The translations under genes and the position numbers were made by a program. Below the pieces are notes generated by a model. The model made no database searches. It had not been told where the DNA came from and worked only from the letters and a program-made list of their open reading frames with translations. A DNA stretch of 14,575 nucleotides from Pseudomonadota bacterium (GTDB lineage: Bacteria > Pseudomonadota > Alphaproteobacteria > Caulobacterales > Caulobacteraceae), in the NCBI GenBank assembly GCA_023434265.1, contig JAEYTA010000184.1, positions 1 through 14,575 on the forward strand, in the 5' to 3' direction. Below are positions 1 through 7,060 of the stretch, in pieces. Numbering within the stretch: position 1 is the stretch's first letter; each line of letters opens with the position of its first letter.

Positions 1-807
1 GGCCTCGCTCCGGCCGGCGGCCAGCTGGCGCCGCAGCCGCACGATCCGCACCACCTCGTCGACGCCGAGTACCGCGTCGTCAACGGCGTCGACGACGCCC
101 GCGCGGCCGTGCGCGAGGCCATCGCCCGCGGCGCCGAGGTGATCAAGGTCTTCGCCGAGGCCACGCCCCAGCGCACCCGCCTGTCGCCCGAGGAGATGGC
201 CGCCATCGTGTCCGAGGCCCGGCGCCACCGCATCCCCGTCGCCGCCCACGCCACCGGCGACGAGGCGGTGCGCGAGGCGGTCGAGGCCGGCGTCACCTCC
301 ATCGAGCACGCCTATCAGATCTCCGACGAGACCCTGCGGCTGATGGCCGAGAAGGGCGTCTGGCTGGTGCCGACCGACATCTCGCTCGAGCGGGCCCTGG
401 AGCTGACCTCGCACTGGCCGCGTCAGCCCTCGCGCGAGGAGGTCGAGCAGCACCTCGAAACCAACCGCGACCGCGTCCGCCGCGCCCGCCAGCTGGGCGT
501 GCGGGTGGCCATGGGCTCGGACGCCTACGCCCCCTACGGGCCCGGACGCGGCGCGGCGGCGCTGCGCACCCTCGACGCCTACGTCGGGTCCGGCATGAGC
601 CCGGCGGAGGTGCTGCGCGCCGCCACCTGGGAGTCCGGCCGCCTGCTCGGCGACGACGGCCTCGGCGTGATCCGGCCGCAGGCGTGGGCCGACCTGGTGG
701 CGGTCGAGGGCGATCCGACGCAGGGCCTCGCCCCGCTGCGCACGCCGCGCCTGGTCATGAAGGCCGGTCGGATCGAGGCGGGCTCGGCCAGCGCCTGCGC
801 CGGCTGA
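1..807 (+). CDS. Amidohydrolase family protein (imidazolonepropionase/Xaa-Pro dipeptidase-like), 3' part
   Basis: The reading frame is open from the first base and ends at TGA 805-807, leaving 268 visible residues with the N-terminus outside the window. It is the C-terminal two thirds of a metal-dependent TIM-barrel hydrolase. Visible landmarks, numbered from the first visible residue, are: a VIKVF strand with Lys49, the likely carboxylated metal-bridging lysine; AAHATG with His83; IEHAY with His103; and MGSD with Asp174, the usual catalytic aspartate. The tail AWADLVAVEGDP...VMKAGRI is the standard return into the small beta-sandwich domain. The expected N-terminal HxH metal motif and any signal peptide would lie upstream. 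Family members cleave amide or peptide bonds (prolidases, imidazolonepropionase and relatives); the substrate cannot be told from sequence. It converges on the acyltransferase gene with 3 bases between stop codons. Family is confident, exact reaction is not. Confidence 0.88.
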   Translation, partial: GLAPAGGQLAPQPHDPHHLVDAEYRVVNGVDDARAAVREAIARGAEVIKVFAEATPQRTRLSPEEMAAIVSEARRHRIPVAAHATGDEAVREAVEAGVTSIEHAYQISDETLRLMAEKGVWLVPTDISLERALELTSHWPRQPSREEVEQHLETNRDRVRRARQLGVRVAMGSDAYAPYGPGRGAAALRTLDAYVGSGMSPAEVLRAATWESGRLLGDDGLGVIRPQAWADLVAVEGDPTQGLAPLRTPRLVMKAGRIEAGSASACAG

Positions 808-816
808 GCCTCAGCC
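802..816. repeat. Palindrome covering two convergent stop codons
   Basis: GGCTGAG and CTCAGCC face each other around a single C. The TGA of the amidohydrolase (805-807) and the TGA of the acyltransferase (read from TCA 811-813) both sit inside it. It could form a short hairpin on either transcript (about five pairs, five-base loop). No T-run follows on either side, so a terminator role is only possible, not shown. Confidence 0.4.
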
Positions 817-1959
817 CTCCAGCGAGACCACCGGCTGCAGCACGGGGGCCTTGCGCGTCCGACGGTTCTTCAGCCACGACCGGATGCGGTCCTGGACCGG
901 CTGGTCGACGGCGACGTGGAACAGCCAGGCGAAGGCGAAGGCCGCGGCCACCCCGCCGGCCCACAGCGCCCACTGCACCGGCTCAGACAGGCCGAAGCGG
1001 GCGATGGCCACGTTGGCGACGCCGAACCAGGCGATGCGCACGACCTCGTTGCTGATGAACATCGAGAAGCTGACCTGCGCGGCCTTCTCCACGCATTTCG
1101 ACGGCCGCGGCGTCGGCACGGCGCCGGCGGCGAGGATGATGGTCGAGATGCAGGCCAGCGAGACGAGGGCGTGCTTGTCGAAATACTGCACGAAGGCCAA
1201 CAGCAGGGCCGCGCCGACGCCGGCCCAGCCGGCCAGCCGCGGATGGATCCACACCTTCTGGGCGAACCAGGCCAGCGCCATGCCGAGGAAGAACAGCGGC
1301 AGGGCCCGGAAGAAGCCGTAGCCCATGGGCATCTGGTAGACCGGATACCCCAGCAGGGCCCAGGTCAGCTGGTTGGCGATCAGGTACAGGCCGACGCCCA
1401 GCCCCAGCGTCGCCCACGGCCCCAGCTTCATCAGTCCGCGCAGCATCCACGGGAAGGCGAGGTAGCAGCCGATCAGGGCCGAGATCGACCAGCTGGGCGC
1501 GTTCCAGCCGTAGCCGCCGTAGACCCCGAACGCCTGCGTCAGGCTCAGCTGGGCCGGCAACTGGTCCCAGCGGAACCACTCCGGCGACCGGGGCGCGAAG
1601 CCGAGCAGGCCGCCGCCGACGATCAGGGCGACGAGGCCCAGCCCCATCATCAGGTGCGCGGGCAGCACCCGCAGGTAGCGCTTGAGGAAGAAGTCCCCCG
1701 CCGACATCCGCCCGCCGGCCACCGAGGCGCCGTAGACCCGCATCAGCACATAGCCGCTGTCGATCAGGAAGAAGTTGGTCAGCAGGAAGCCGCCGCGCTC
1801 GAACACCGGATGCCAGTGCTCGGCCAGCGCCAGCGGCCCCGCCCCCTGGAAGTGATGCAGGATGATCATCCCGGCCACGATGAAACGCAGCGCGTCCAGC
1901 CAGCCGCCCCGAACGATGGGCGGTGTCTCATTCCGGGTCGAAATCGCGGTCCAGGCCAT
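811..1959 (-). CDS. Acyltransferase family 3 (OafA/YrhL-like) integral membrane protein
   Basis: The 382-residue product is a polytopic inner-membrane protein of the acyltransferase-3 family, which moves acetyl or other acyl groups onto cell-surface sugars and related molecules. Visible family features are the N-terminal LDALRFIVAG helix followed by His35-His36, the SGYVL segment (68-72), the basic KRYLRVLP loop (93-100), NAPSWSIS (153-160), about ten hydrophobic helices, and a closing FHVAVDQPVQ near residue 350. The start ATG (1957-1959) was chosen over upstream in-frame starts because an AGAGGAGG ribosome site lies eight bases before it and the family N-terminus begins there; the extension to 2136 would be leader and would overlap the RTX gene start. 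Odd point: the position after SWSIS, often Glu in this family (SVE), is Ala161. The acceptor is unknown. It is divergent from the RTX gene and convergent with the amidohydrolase. Confidence 0.87.
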   Translation of the reverse strand: MAWTAISTRNETPPIVRGGWLDALRFIVAGMIILHHFQGAGPLALAEHWHPVFERGGFLLTNFFLIDSGYVLMRVYGASVAGGRMSAGDFFLKRYLRVLPAHLMMGLGLVALIVGGGLLGFAPRSPEWFRWDQLPAQLSLTQAFGVYGGYGWNAPSWSISALIGCYLAFPWMLRGLMKLGPWATLGLGVGLYLIANQLTWALLGYPVYQMPMGYGFFRALPLFFLGMALAWFAQKVWIHPRLAGWAGVGAALLLAFVQYFDKHALVSLACISTIILAAGAVPTPRPSKCVEKAAQVSFSMFISNEVVRIAWFGVANVAIARFGLSEPVQWALWAGGVAAAFAFAWLFHVAVDQPVQDRIRSWLKNRRTRKAPVLQPVVSLEG

Positions 1960-1966
1960 CGGAAAA

Positions 1967-1980
1967 GCCTCCTCTGAGGC
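1967..1980 (-). promoter_or_regulatory. Hairpin overlapping the acyltransferase ribosome binding site
   Basis: On the minus strand GCCTC and GAGGC pair around an AGAG loop, and four T follow, eight bases before the ATG. The GGAGG ribosome site lies in the loop and 3' arm, so folding would mask it. This may damp translation of the acyltransferase. The pairing is seen; the effect is inferred. Confidence 0.35.
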
Positions 1981-2104
1981 GAATTCCGCAAGGACCGGGC
2001 CACCGGCCACGCGGCTTCCGGAAGCTTGACCATTCAGGCGCGAACCGGCCGCGCGGCGCCACCGCCGGTGACATGCCGGGGCGGGTATGAGAGGTTGAAG
2101 GCAC

Positions 2105-2112
2105 GGAAAGGA
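2105..2112 (+). promoter_or_regulatory. Ribosome binding site of the RTX gene
   Basis: GGAAAGGA ends seven bases before the ATG at 2120 and fixes the start of the RTX protein. The 160-base divergent region 1960-2119 contains a TTGAC at 2026-2030 but no convincing -10 box at the right spacing, so no promoter is called. Confidence 0.6.
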
Positions 2113-2119
2113 CTCCGCC

Positions 2120-4984
2120 ATGACCGACCTCACCAATGGCCCGGACGACTACACCGGCACGAACGACCCGGACGACGTCAGCGGCCGGGGCGGCGACGAC
2201 ATCCTTCGCGGCGTCGGGGGCGACGACATTCTCAACGGCAACGGGGGGAATGACACGCTGGAGGGCGGTTTCGGCGACGACATCCTGCGCGGCGGCGTCG
2301 GCGACGACCTGCTGATCGGCGGACCGGGGCTGGACGTGCTCGATGGCGGCGACGGGATCGACACCGTCAGCTACGCCGGCGAGGGCGCGGCCGTGACGGT
2401 GAACCTGGCGACCGGCGCCGGACCGGACCAGCTCATCAGCATCGAGAACGTCGTCGGCACAGGCTTCAACGACATTCTGGTCGGCGACGGCTTCGCCAAT
2501 CGGTTCCTCGGCGGGGTCGGCTCGGACGAACTCCGCGGCGGCGGCGGCGACGACCATCTCGAGGGCGGCGATGGCGACGACGACCTGTTCGGCGGCGATG
2601 GGAACGATGTCCTGCGCGGCGGGAACGGATTCGACCTGTTCATCGGCGGCGCCGGCGACGACGACATGGACGGCGGCGCCAACCAGGACACGGTCAGCTA
2701 CGAGGACGCGACGGCGGGGGTGACGGTCGACCTCAGGCTGACCGGCTGGCAGGACACCGGCGGCGCCGGCGTCGATCGTCTGAACGGCATCGAGCACATC
2801 ACCGGCTCGGCGTTCAACGACCACCTGATCGGCAGCCGGAATGTCTACGGCGGCGACGGCGACGACGTGCTGACCGGACATATCGTGTACGGGGAGGCCG
2901 GCGACGACATCCTCAACGTCCTCTACACGATCTCCATCACCGCCTCGGCCGACGGCGGCGCCGGCAACGATCAGCTGTTCGGCGGCGCGTGGTACGACAC
3001 GCTCCGGGATATGGAGGGCGACAACGTCTTCGACGGCGGGGACGGAGACGACGCCATCACGAGCGGCCAAGGCAGGGACGTAATCCGCGGCGGGAGCGGC
3101 AACGACGACATCAAGGACGCCGGGGGCGACAACGAAATCGACGGGGGCGCCGGCGACGACTGGATCGACGCGGGTCGCGGGTCGGACCGGATCTTCGGCG
3201 GCGACGGGATGGACCGCATCGAGATCGCCCACTACCTCTCGCCGCCCGGGCCCGCGGGGGCCGTCACCTACGTCGATGGCGGCGCCGGCAACGACATCAT
3301 CATCAACAGGTCGACGGACGTTGCGGGGACCTTCACGCTGGTCGGCGGCGCGGGAAATGACACCATCCAGGGCAGCGAAGTCGCCAACGACACTCTGGAG
3401 GGCGGCGAAGGCAACGACACCCTGCGGGGCCGCGGCGGGATTGACACCGCCAGCTACGCCAGCGCCGCCTCCGGCGTCACCGTCGACCTGTCGACCACCG
3501 ACGTCCAGGATACGGTCGGAGCCGGCTTCGATCGGCTGTTCGAGATCGACAATCTGATCGGCTCCGCCTTCAACGACAACCTGCTCGGCGACGACTCCGG
3601 CAACGATCTGTTCGGCGGCGAGGGCGAGGATCTGATCCTGGGCGCTGGCGGCGCGGACGACATCTTCGGCGAAGCCGGTCGCGATCACCTGTTCGGCGAG
3701 GGCGGCAACGACGACCTTTACGGCGGCGACGGCGACGACGTGCTGTCGGGGGGCGAGGGGAACGACCGGCTGCGCGGGGGCGGAGGCAACGACACCGCCA
3801 GCTATGACGGCGCCACAGGCGGCGTGACAGTGGACCTGGGCCTGTCGGGGCCGCAGGCGACTGGCGGCGCCGGATCCGACGATCTGGCGGAGATCGAGAA
3901 CCTCATCGGGTCCGACCACGACGATATCCTGCGTGGGGACGGGCAGGCCAACACCTTCACTGGCGGCCTCGGCGCGGACCTGCTGGACGGCGCCGGCGGG
4001 ATCGATACAGCCAGCTACGCCAGCGCGACCACGGGCGTCACGGTTCGACTGAATGTTTCCGGGGCCCAGGACACCGTCGGCGCCGGCGTCGACCAGCTCG
4101 TCGACATCGAGAACCTGATCGGCTCGGCCCACGCTGACTTCCTGCGCGGCGACGACCTCGCCAACCGGCTCGACGGCGGCGACGGCGCCGACCGGCTGGT
4201 GGGCCTCGGCGGAGACGACGTGCTGGTCGGCGGACTGGGCGTTGACGATCTCCGGGGCGGCGACGGGGCCGACCAGCTGATCGGGGGGGCTGGCGACGAC
4301 AACATCCGCGGCGAGGCCGGCGACGACAATGTCTCCGGCGGCATCGGGGACGATCGCATCTACGGCGACGACGGGGCCGATGTGCTCCGCGGCAATGACG
4401 GGGCGGACGTGATCTTCGGCGGGACGGGGAACGATCTCATCATCGGCGGCCTGGGTCCGAACCTCCTCTACGGCGGGGCCGACGACGACACCGCCGTCGG
4501 CGGGGACGAGGCAGACCGGCTTTACGGCGAGGACGGGAACGATCTGCTCGAGGGCCGCGGTGGCGCAGACCGCCTCGAGGGGGGCGCCGGCGCCGACCGG
4601 CTGGAAGGCGGCGAGGGCGTCGACGTTCTCAAGGGCGGCGACGGCGACGACGTCGTCCTCGGCGGGCTCGGCAAGGACACCCTGCTGGGCGAGGCCGGGG
4701 CCGACCGCTTCGTCTTCGCAGCCGGCGACTCGGGCCCCACCGGACCGGGGATGGATTCGATCGGCGACTACGACTCCGCCGCCGGCGACCGCATCGACCT
4801 CTCGGCGTTGCCCGGCGAGGTGACCTTTGTCGCGGGCTTCAGCGGCGCGGCGGGCGAGGCCGTGCTCAAGCACGTCAACGGCGTCACCGTGCTGCGGGTC
4901 GACGTCGACGGCGACGGCGCCGCCGACTTCGGCCTGCAGATCAACGGCACGGTGACCGACAGCGACCCCGGCTGGATTCTCTGA
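2120..4984 (+). CDS. RTX (hemolysin-type calcium-binding repeat) protein, probably type I secreted
   Basis: The 954-residue, very acidic protein is built almost wholly from GGxGxDxL nonapeptides, which in known RTX proteins fold into a parallel beta-roll on binding Ca2+ outside the cell. Repeats begin within the first 25 residues, with no signal peptide and no enzymatic domain. RTX blocks cover about residues 10-80, 124-189, 240-441 (irregular), 492-557, 608-628 and 679-860. Five copies of a DTxSYxxAxxGVTVDL...IENLIGSxFNDxLxGD module separate them at 81-123, 190-239, 442-491, 558-607 and 629-678. Residues 862-954 (DRFVFAAGDSG, then DSIGDYDSAAGDRIDLSAL) match the serralysin-like C-terminal region that carries type I secretion signals. 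The start follows a good ribosome site. Export by an ABC/MFP/TolC system encoded elsewhere is inferred. The role could be adhesion, surface-layer or matrix formation; no toxin or protease domain is visible. Confidence 0.9.
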   Translation: MTDLTNGPDDYTGTNDPDDVSGRGGDDILRGVGGDDILNGNGGNDTLEGGFGDDILRGGVGDDLLIGGPGLDVLDGGDGIDTVSYAGEGAAVTVNLATGAGPDQLISIENVVGTGFNDILVGDGFANRFLGGVGSDELRGGGGDDHLEGGDGDDDLFGGDGNDVLRGGNGFDLFIGGAGDDDMDGGANQDTVSYEDATAGVTVDLRLTGWQDTGGAGVDRLNGIEHITGSAFNDHLIGSRNVYGGDGDDVLTGHIVYGEAGDDILNVLYTISITASADGGAGNDQLFGGAWYDTLRDMEGDNVFDGGDGDDAITSGQGRDVIRGGSGNDDIKDAGGDNEIDGGAGDDWIDAGRGSDRIFGGDGMDRIEIAHYLSPPGPAGAVTYVDGGAGNDIIINRSTDVAGTFTLVGGAGNDTIQGSEVANDTLEGGEGNDTLRGRGGIDTASYASAASGVTVDLSTTDVQDTVGAGFDRLFEIDNLIGSAFNDNLLGDDSGNDLFGGEGEDLILGAGGADDIFGEAGRDHLFGEGGNDDLYGGDGDDVLSGGEGNDRLRGGGGNDTASYDGATGGVTVDLGLSGPQATGGAGSDDLAEIENLIGSDHDDILRGDGQANTFTGGLGADLLDGAGGIDTASYASATTGVTVRLNVSGAQDTVGAGVDQLVDIENLIGSAHADFLRGDDLANRLDGGDGADRLVGLGGDDVLVGGLGVDDLRGGDGADQLIGGAGDDNIRGEAGDDNVSGGIGDDRIYGDDGADVLRGNDGADVIFGGTGNDLIIGGLGPNLLYGGADDDTAVGGDEADRLYGEDGNDLLEGRGGADRLEGGAGADRLEGGEGVDVLKGGDGDDVVLGGLGKDTLLGEAGADRFVFAAGDSGPTGPGMDSIGDYDSAAGDRIDLSALPGEVTFVAGFSGAAGEAVLKHVNGVTVLRVDVDGDGAADFGLQINGTVTDSDPGWIL
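2360..4153 (+). repeat. Five dispersed copies of a 43-50 residue inter-RTX module
   Basis: Copies lie at 2360-2488, 2687-2836, 3443-3592, 3791-3940 and 4004-4153. The last four are exactly 150 bases; the first is 129 and lacks seven residues around the QDTGGAG part. All begin D-T-(V/A)-S-Y and run through (V/I)TVxL to I(E/D)(N/H)(L/V/I)(I/V/T)G. Copies 3 and 5 are also close at DNA level (TCAC or GCCAGCTACGCCAGCGC-type stretches), which suggests internal duplication. Spacing between copies is uneven (327, 756, 348 and 213 bases start to start), so RTX blocks have expanded or shrunk between them. Confidence 0.85.
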
Positions 4985-4991
4985 GGCTCAG
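4981..4991. repeat. Palindrome covering the RTX and folE stop codons
   Basis: CTGAG and CTCAG face each other around one G. The RTX stop TGA (4982-4984) and the folE stop (TCA 4988-4990 on this strand) lie inside it, three bases apart. The core TGAGGCTCA is the reverse complement of the core at 805-813. No T-run accompanies it. Confidence 0.35.
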
Positions 4992-5563
4992 CCCCGCACC
5001 AGCCGGAGGAATTCCTCGCGGGTCCGCGGATCGTCGCGGATCACGCCCATCAGGCAGCTGGTCGACAGGCTGGCGCCGGCGGTGTTGACGCCGCGCAGGG
5101 TCATGCAGCTGTGCTCGGCCTCGATGACCACGCCAACGCCCTGCGGGCGCAGCACCTCGTGGATGGCCAGCGCGATCTCGGAGGTCATCTTCTCCTGGAT
5201 CTGCAGCCGGCGGGCGAAGCCGTGCACCACCCGCGCCAGCTTGGAGATGCCCACCACCCGGTCGGTCGGCAGGTAGCCGACGTGGGCGCGGCCCACCACC
5301 GGCAGCATGTGATGCTCGCAGAAGCTGACGAAGCGGATGTCCTTCAGCACCACCAGCTCGTCGTAGCCGCCGACCTCCTCGAAGGTCTTCTCCAGATAGG
5401 CCCGGGGATCGGTCTCATAGCCGGCGAACAGCTCGCGGTAGCTGCGCGCCACCCGCGCCGGGGTCTCCAGCAGGCCTTCGCGATCGGGGTCGTCCCCGGC
5501 CCAGCGCAGCAGGGTGCGGACGGCGGCTTCGGCTTCGGCCTGGGAAACGGATGCGTCGGTCAT
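4988..5563 (-). CDS. folE: GTP cyclohydrolase I
   Basis: The 191-residue enzyme opens GTP to 7,8-dihydroneopterin triphosphate, the first step of folate (tetrahydrofolate) synthesis, in the cytoplasm, and works as a decamer in known cases. Visible active-site residues are Cys82, His84 and His85 in SFCEHHMLP and His151/Cys153 in EAEHSCMTLRGV; Cys82, His85 and Cys153 match the zinc ligands, and His84 and His151 the catalytic histidines. VGISKLARVVHGFARRLQIQEKMT and the closing STSCLMG are diagnostic. Length suits the compact bacterial type I enzyme. The start ATG 5561-5563 was chosen because the family N-terminal helix (AEAAVRTLLRWAGDDPDREGLLETPARV) follows at once; the upstream in-frame extension would run into the peptidase gene. 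The ribosome site (AAGGCGG) is modest. It lies 44 bases after the M20 gene on the same strand, so it may be transcribed with it. Confidence 0.96.
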   Translation of the reverse strand: MTDASVSQAEAEAAVRTLLRWAGDDPDREGLLETPARVARSYRELFAGYETDPRAYLEKTFEEVGGYDELVVLKDIRFVSFCEHHMLPVVGRAHVGYLPTDRVVGISKLARVVHGFARRLQIQEKMTSEIALAIHEVLRPQGVGVVIEAEHSCMTLRGVNTAGASLSTSCLMGVIRDDPRTREEFLRLVRG

Positions 5564-5607
5564 GCCCGCCTTAGACCGCCTTCGCCGTGAAAGTTCCAGC
5601 CCCGGGA

Positions 5608-6903
5608 TCAGTCGGCGCCGAGGCTCAGCCGGCTGATCAGCACCGCGGCCCGCTGCGACTGGCGCACCAGGCTGTTCAGGTCGACCCATTCGCCCTCCGC
5701 ATGCGCCCCGCCGCCCGCGACGCCGAGGCCGGCGAGGGTGGGGACGTCGGCGGCGACGAAGCCGCTGTCCGCCGCGCCGCGCTTGGCCGGGTCGTATTCC
5801 GCCATCTCCGGCAGGCCAAGGTCGCGGTTGACCGCGTTCAGCCGGGCCAGCAGGTCGCGGTTTCCTTCGCTGGGCGCCATCGGCGGATAGCCGGTCGGCG
5901 AGAAGCTCAGCTCCGCCTCCGTCCGCGGCAGGTGATCCTCGACGATCTCCGCCATGCGCGCGCGGACGCGCGCGTCCTGCTCCGGCGTCAGGGTGCGCAG
6001 GTCGCCCCGCGCGATCGCCGTCTCGGCCACGATGTTGGTCTTGCCCGAGGCCGTGACGCGGAAGCCGGCTTCGTCGATCGCCGCCGGCGTCCCGCCCGCC
6101 ATAACCCCCACGTTGTAGGTCAGGTTCGGCTCCGGCAGCTCGCGGCGGAAGGCGTCGAGGATGCGGGCCATCTCGTAGACCGCGCCGTAGCCGAGGTGCT
6201 CGTTGAACACGCCGCTGGAATGGCCGGTGCGGCCGCTGGTCGTCAGCGTCCAGGTCGACGAGCTGCGCCGCGCCACGGTGCCGTAGTCGCGCCCGTCCTC
6301 GGCCGCCAGATTCTCGAACTCCAGCGCGAAATCGGCCGCGCGCCCGGCCTCGATCAGATCCCGCCGCGCGACCTCCAGCGGCGCTCCCGGACGCTCCTCG
6401 TCGCCGGTCAGCACGACGGTGACGTTCGCGTCGGCCAGCGTTCCAGCCGCCTGCATGGCCCGCAGCGCCGCGATGATCACGACCACCCCGCCCTTGTCGT
6501 CGCCGATGCCGGGCCCGGTCGCGCGATCGCCGTCGCGGACGAAGGTCCGGAACGGACTGTCGGTCTCGAACACGGTGTCGAGGTGGCCGATCAGCAGCAC
6601 GTTGCGGCCCCGGCCCGGATGGGTCGCGACCAGATGCCCCGCCCGCCCCGTCTCGCTCATGTCGACCCAGCGCACCTGAAAGCCCAGCGGCTCCAGCTCG
6701 GCCCGCACCATGTCGCCGACGATCCGCACGCCCTCGGCGTTCAGCGTGCCGCTGTTCTGGTTGACCAGCCGCTCCAGCAACTCGACATGCCGCGCGTGCT
6801 CGGCCTCGACGATCGTCATCATGGCCCGCTCGGCGTCGCCGGCCTGGGCGAGGACGGGCGAGGCGAGGGCGAGGGACAGGGCGGCGGCGAGGATCAGGCG
6901 CAT
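5608..6903 (-). CDS. Secreted M20 family zinc metallopeptidase (carboxypeptidase G2-like)
   Basis: The 431-residue product has a clear signal peptide (MRLILAAALSLALASPVLAQA, cleavage near residue 19-21), so it should act in the periplasm or outside. M20 metal and catalytic residues are in order: His107 and Asp109 in LIGHLDT, Asp135 in GIGDDKGG, Glu169 and Glu170 in TGDEE, Glu197 in EFEN, and His401 in GGGAHAEGEWVD. The middle region (about 215-325) is the dimerisation domain, with GRTGHSSG typical of the family. Closest named type is glutamate carboxypeptidase (CPG2-like), which removes C-terminal glutamate from peptides or folates; the true substrate is unknown. Placement before folE makes a folate link tempting, but position alone is weak support. 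The start ATG 6901-6903 was chosen for the signal peptide and a GGAG eight bases upstream; the longer frame to 6975 lacks both and runs up to the fliQ control region. Confidence 0.9.
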   Translation of the reverse strand: MRLILAAALSLALASPVLAQAGDAERAMMTIVEAEHARHVELLERLVNQNSGTLNAEGVRIVGDMVRAELEPLGFQVRWVDMSETGRAGHLVATHPGRGRNVLLIGHLDTVFETDSPFRTFVRDGDRATGPGIGDDKGGVVVIIAALRAMQAAGTLADANVTVVLTGDEERPGAPLEVARRDLIEAGRAADFALEFENLAAEDGRDYGTVARRSSSTWTLTTSGRTGHSSGVFNEHLGYGAVYEMARILDAFRRELPEPNLTYNVGVMAGGTPAAIDEAGFRVTASGKTNIVAETAIARGDLRTLTPEQDARVRARMAEIVEDHLPRTEAELSFSPTGYPPMAPSEGNRDLLARLNAVNRDLGLPEMAEYDPAKRGAADSGFVAADVPTLAGLGVAGGGAHAEGEWVDLNSLVRQSQRAAVLISRLSLGAD

Positions 6904-6979
6904 GGGAGACTCCGTCCGGGGAGGGCGGGAGCCTTGTCCATCCCCCGTCCCGAGTAAAGCCGCCCCCTCCCGCACATCG

Positions 6980-6995
6980 CTAACGGCCCGTTAAC
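6980..6995 (+). promoter_or_regulatory. CtrA-like box upstream of fliQ
   Basis: CTAA, seven bases, then TTAAC: one mismatch from the CtrA consensus TTAA-N7-TTAAC known from Caulobacter early flagellar promoters, where it overlaps the -35 region. The box sits in the 157-base divergent gap between the peptidase start and fliQ, 65 bases before the fliQ ATG. CtrA binding is inferred. Confidence 0.6.
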
Positions 6996-7004
6996 CACGC
7001 TCCC

Positions 7005-7017
7005 GGCATTTCTTGCC
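7005..7017 (+). promoter_or_regulatory. Candidate FlbD (ftr-like) palindrome, fliQ promoter
   Basis: GGCA-TTTCT-TGCC, beginning 14 bases after the right CtrA half-site starts, so it would lie over the -10/start-site region. The same GGCA-N5-TGCC at the same distance occurs before fliF. Its GG-to-GC spacing is eight, not the ten needed for a sigma54 -24/-12 promoter. FlbD binding is inferred from the Caulobacter precedent. Confidence 0.5.
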
Positions 7018-7060
7018 CGGTTCGGTCCCGGCGGTCCGGACGTCGGGAGTGCGGGTTTCG

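Noticed and set aside
916..1977. A 353-codon plus-strand frame opposite the acyltransferase
   Set aside because: Rich in Gln/His/Pro/Arg, typical of an antisense frame; the minus strand encodes a clear membrane acyltransferase with a good ribosome site.
2026..2055. Sigma70-type promoter for the RTX gene from TTGAC at 2026
   Set aside because: No plausible -10 element at 16-18 bases; the following sequence is nearly all G and C.
1928..4873. A 981-codon open frame antisense to the RTX gene, coding for a V/A-rich repetitive protein
   Set aside because: It is in exact codon register with the RTX gene, so its stops would need sense codons TTA, CTA or TCA, which are almost absent in this GC-rich Gly/Asp-rich gene. 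Gly-Asp repeats simply read as Ala/Val on the other strand. It has no ribosome site support and no family features.
2120..4984. CRISPR-like or tandem DNA repeat array
   Set aside because: The periodicity follows codons of the GGxGxDxL protein repeat, with variable third positions and no unique spacers.
7005..7017. Possible sigma54 -24/-12 promoter (GGC...TGC) before fliQ and fliF
   Set aside because: The GG and GC are eight bases apart at both sites; sigma54 promoters need ten. The symmetric form fits a dimeric repressor site better.
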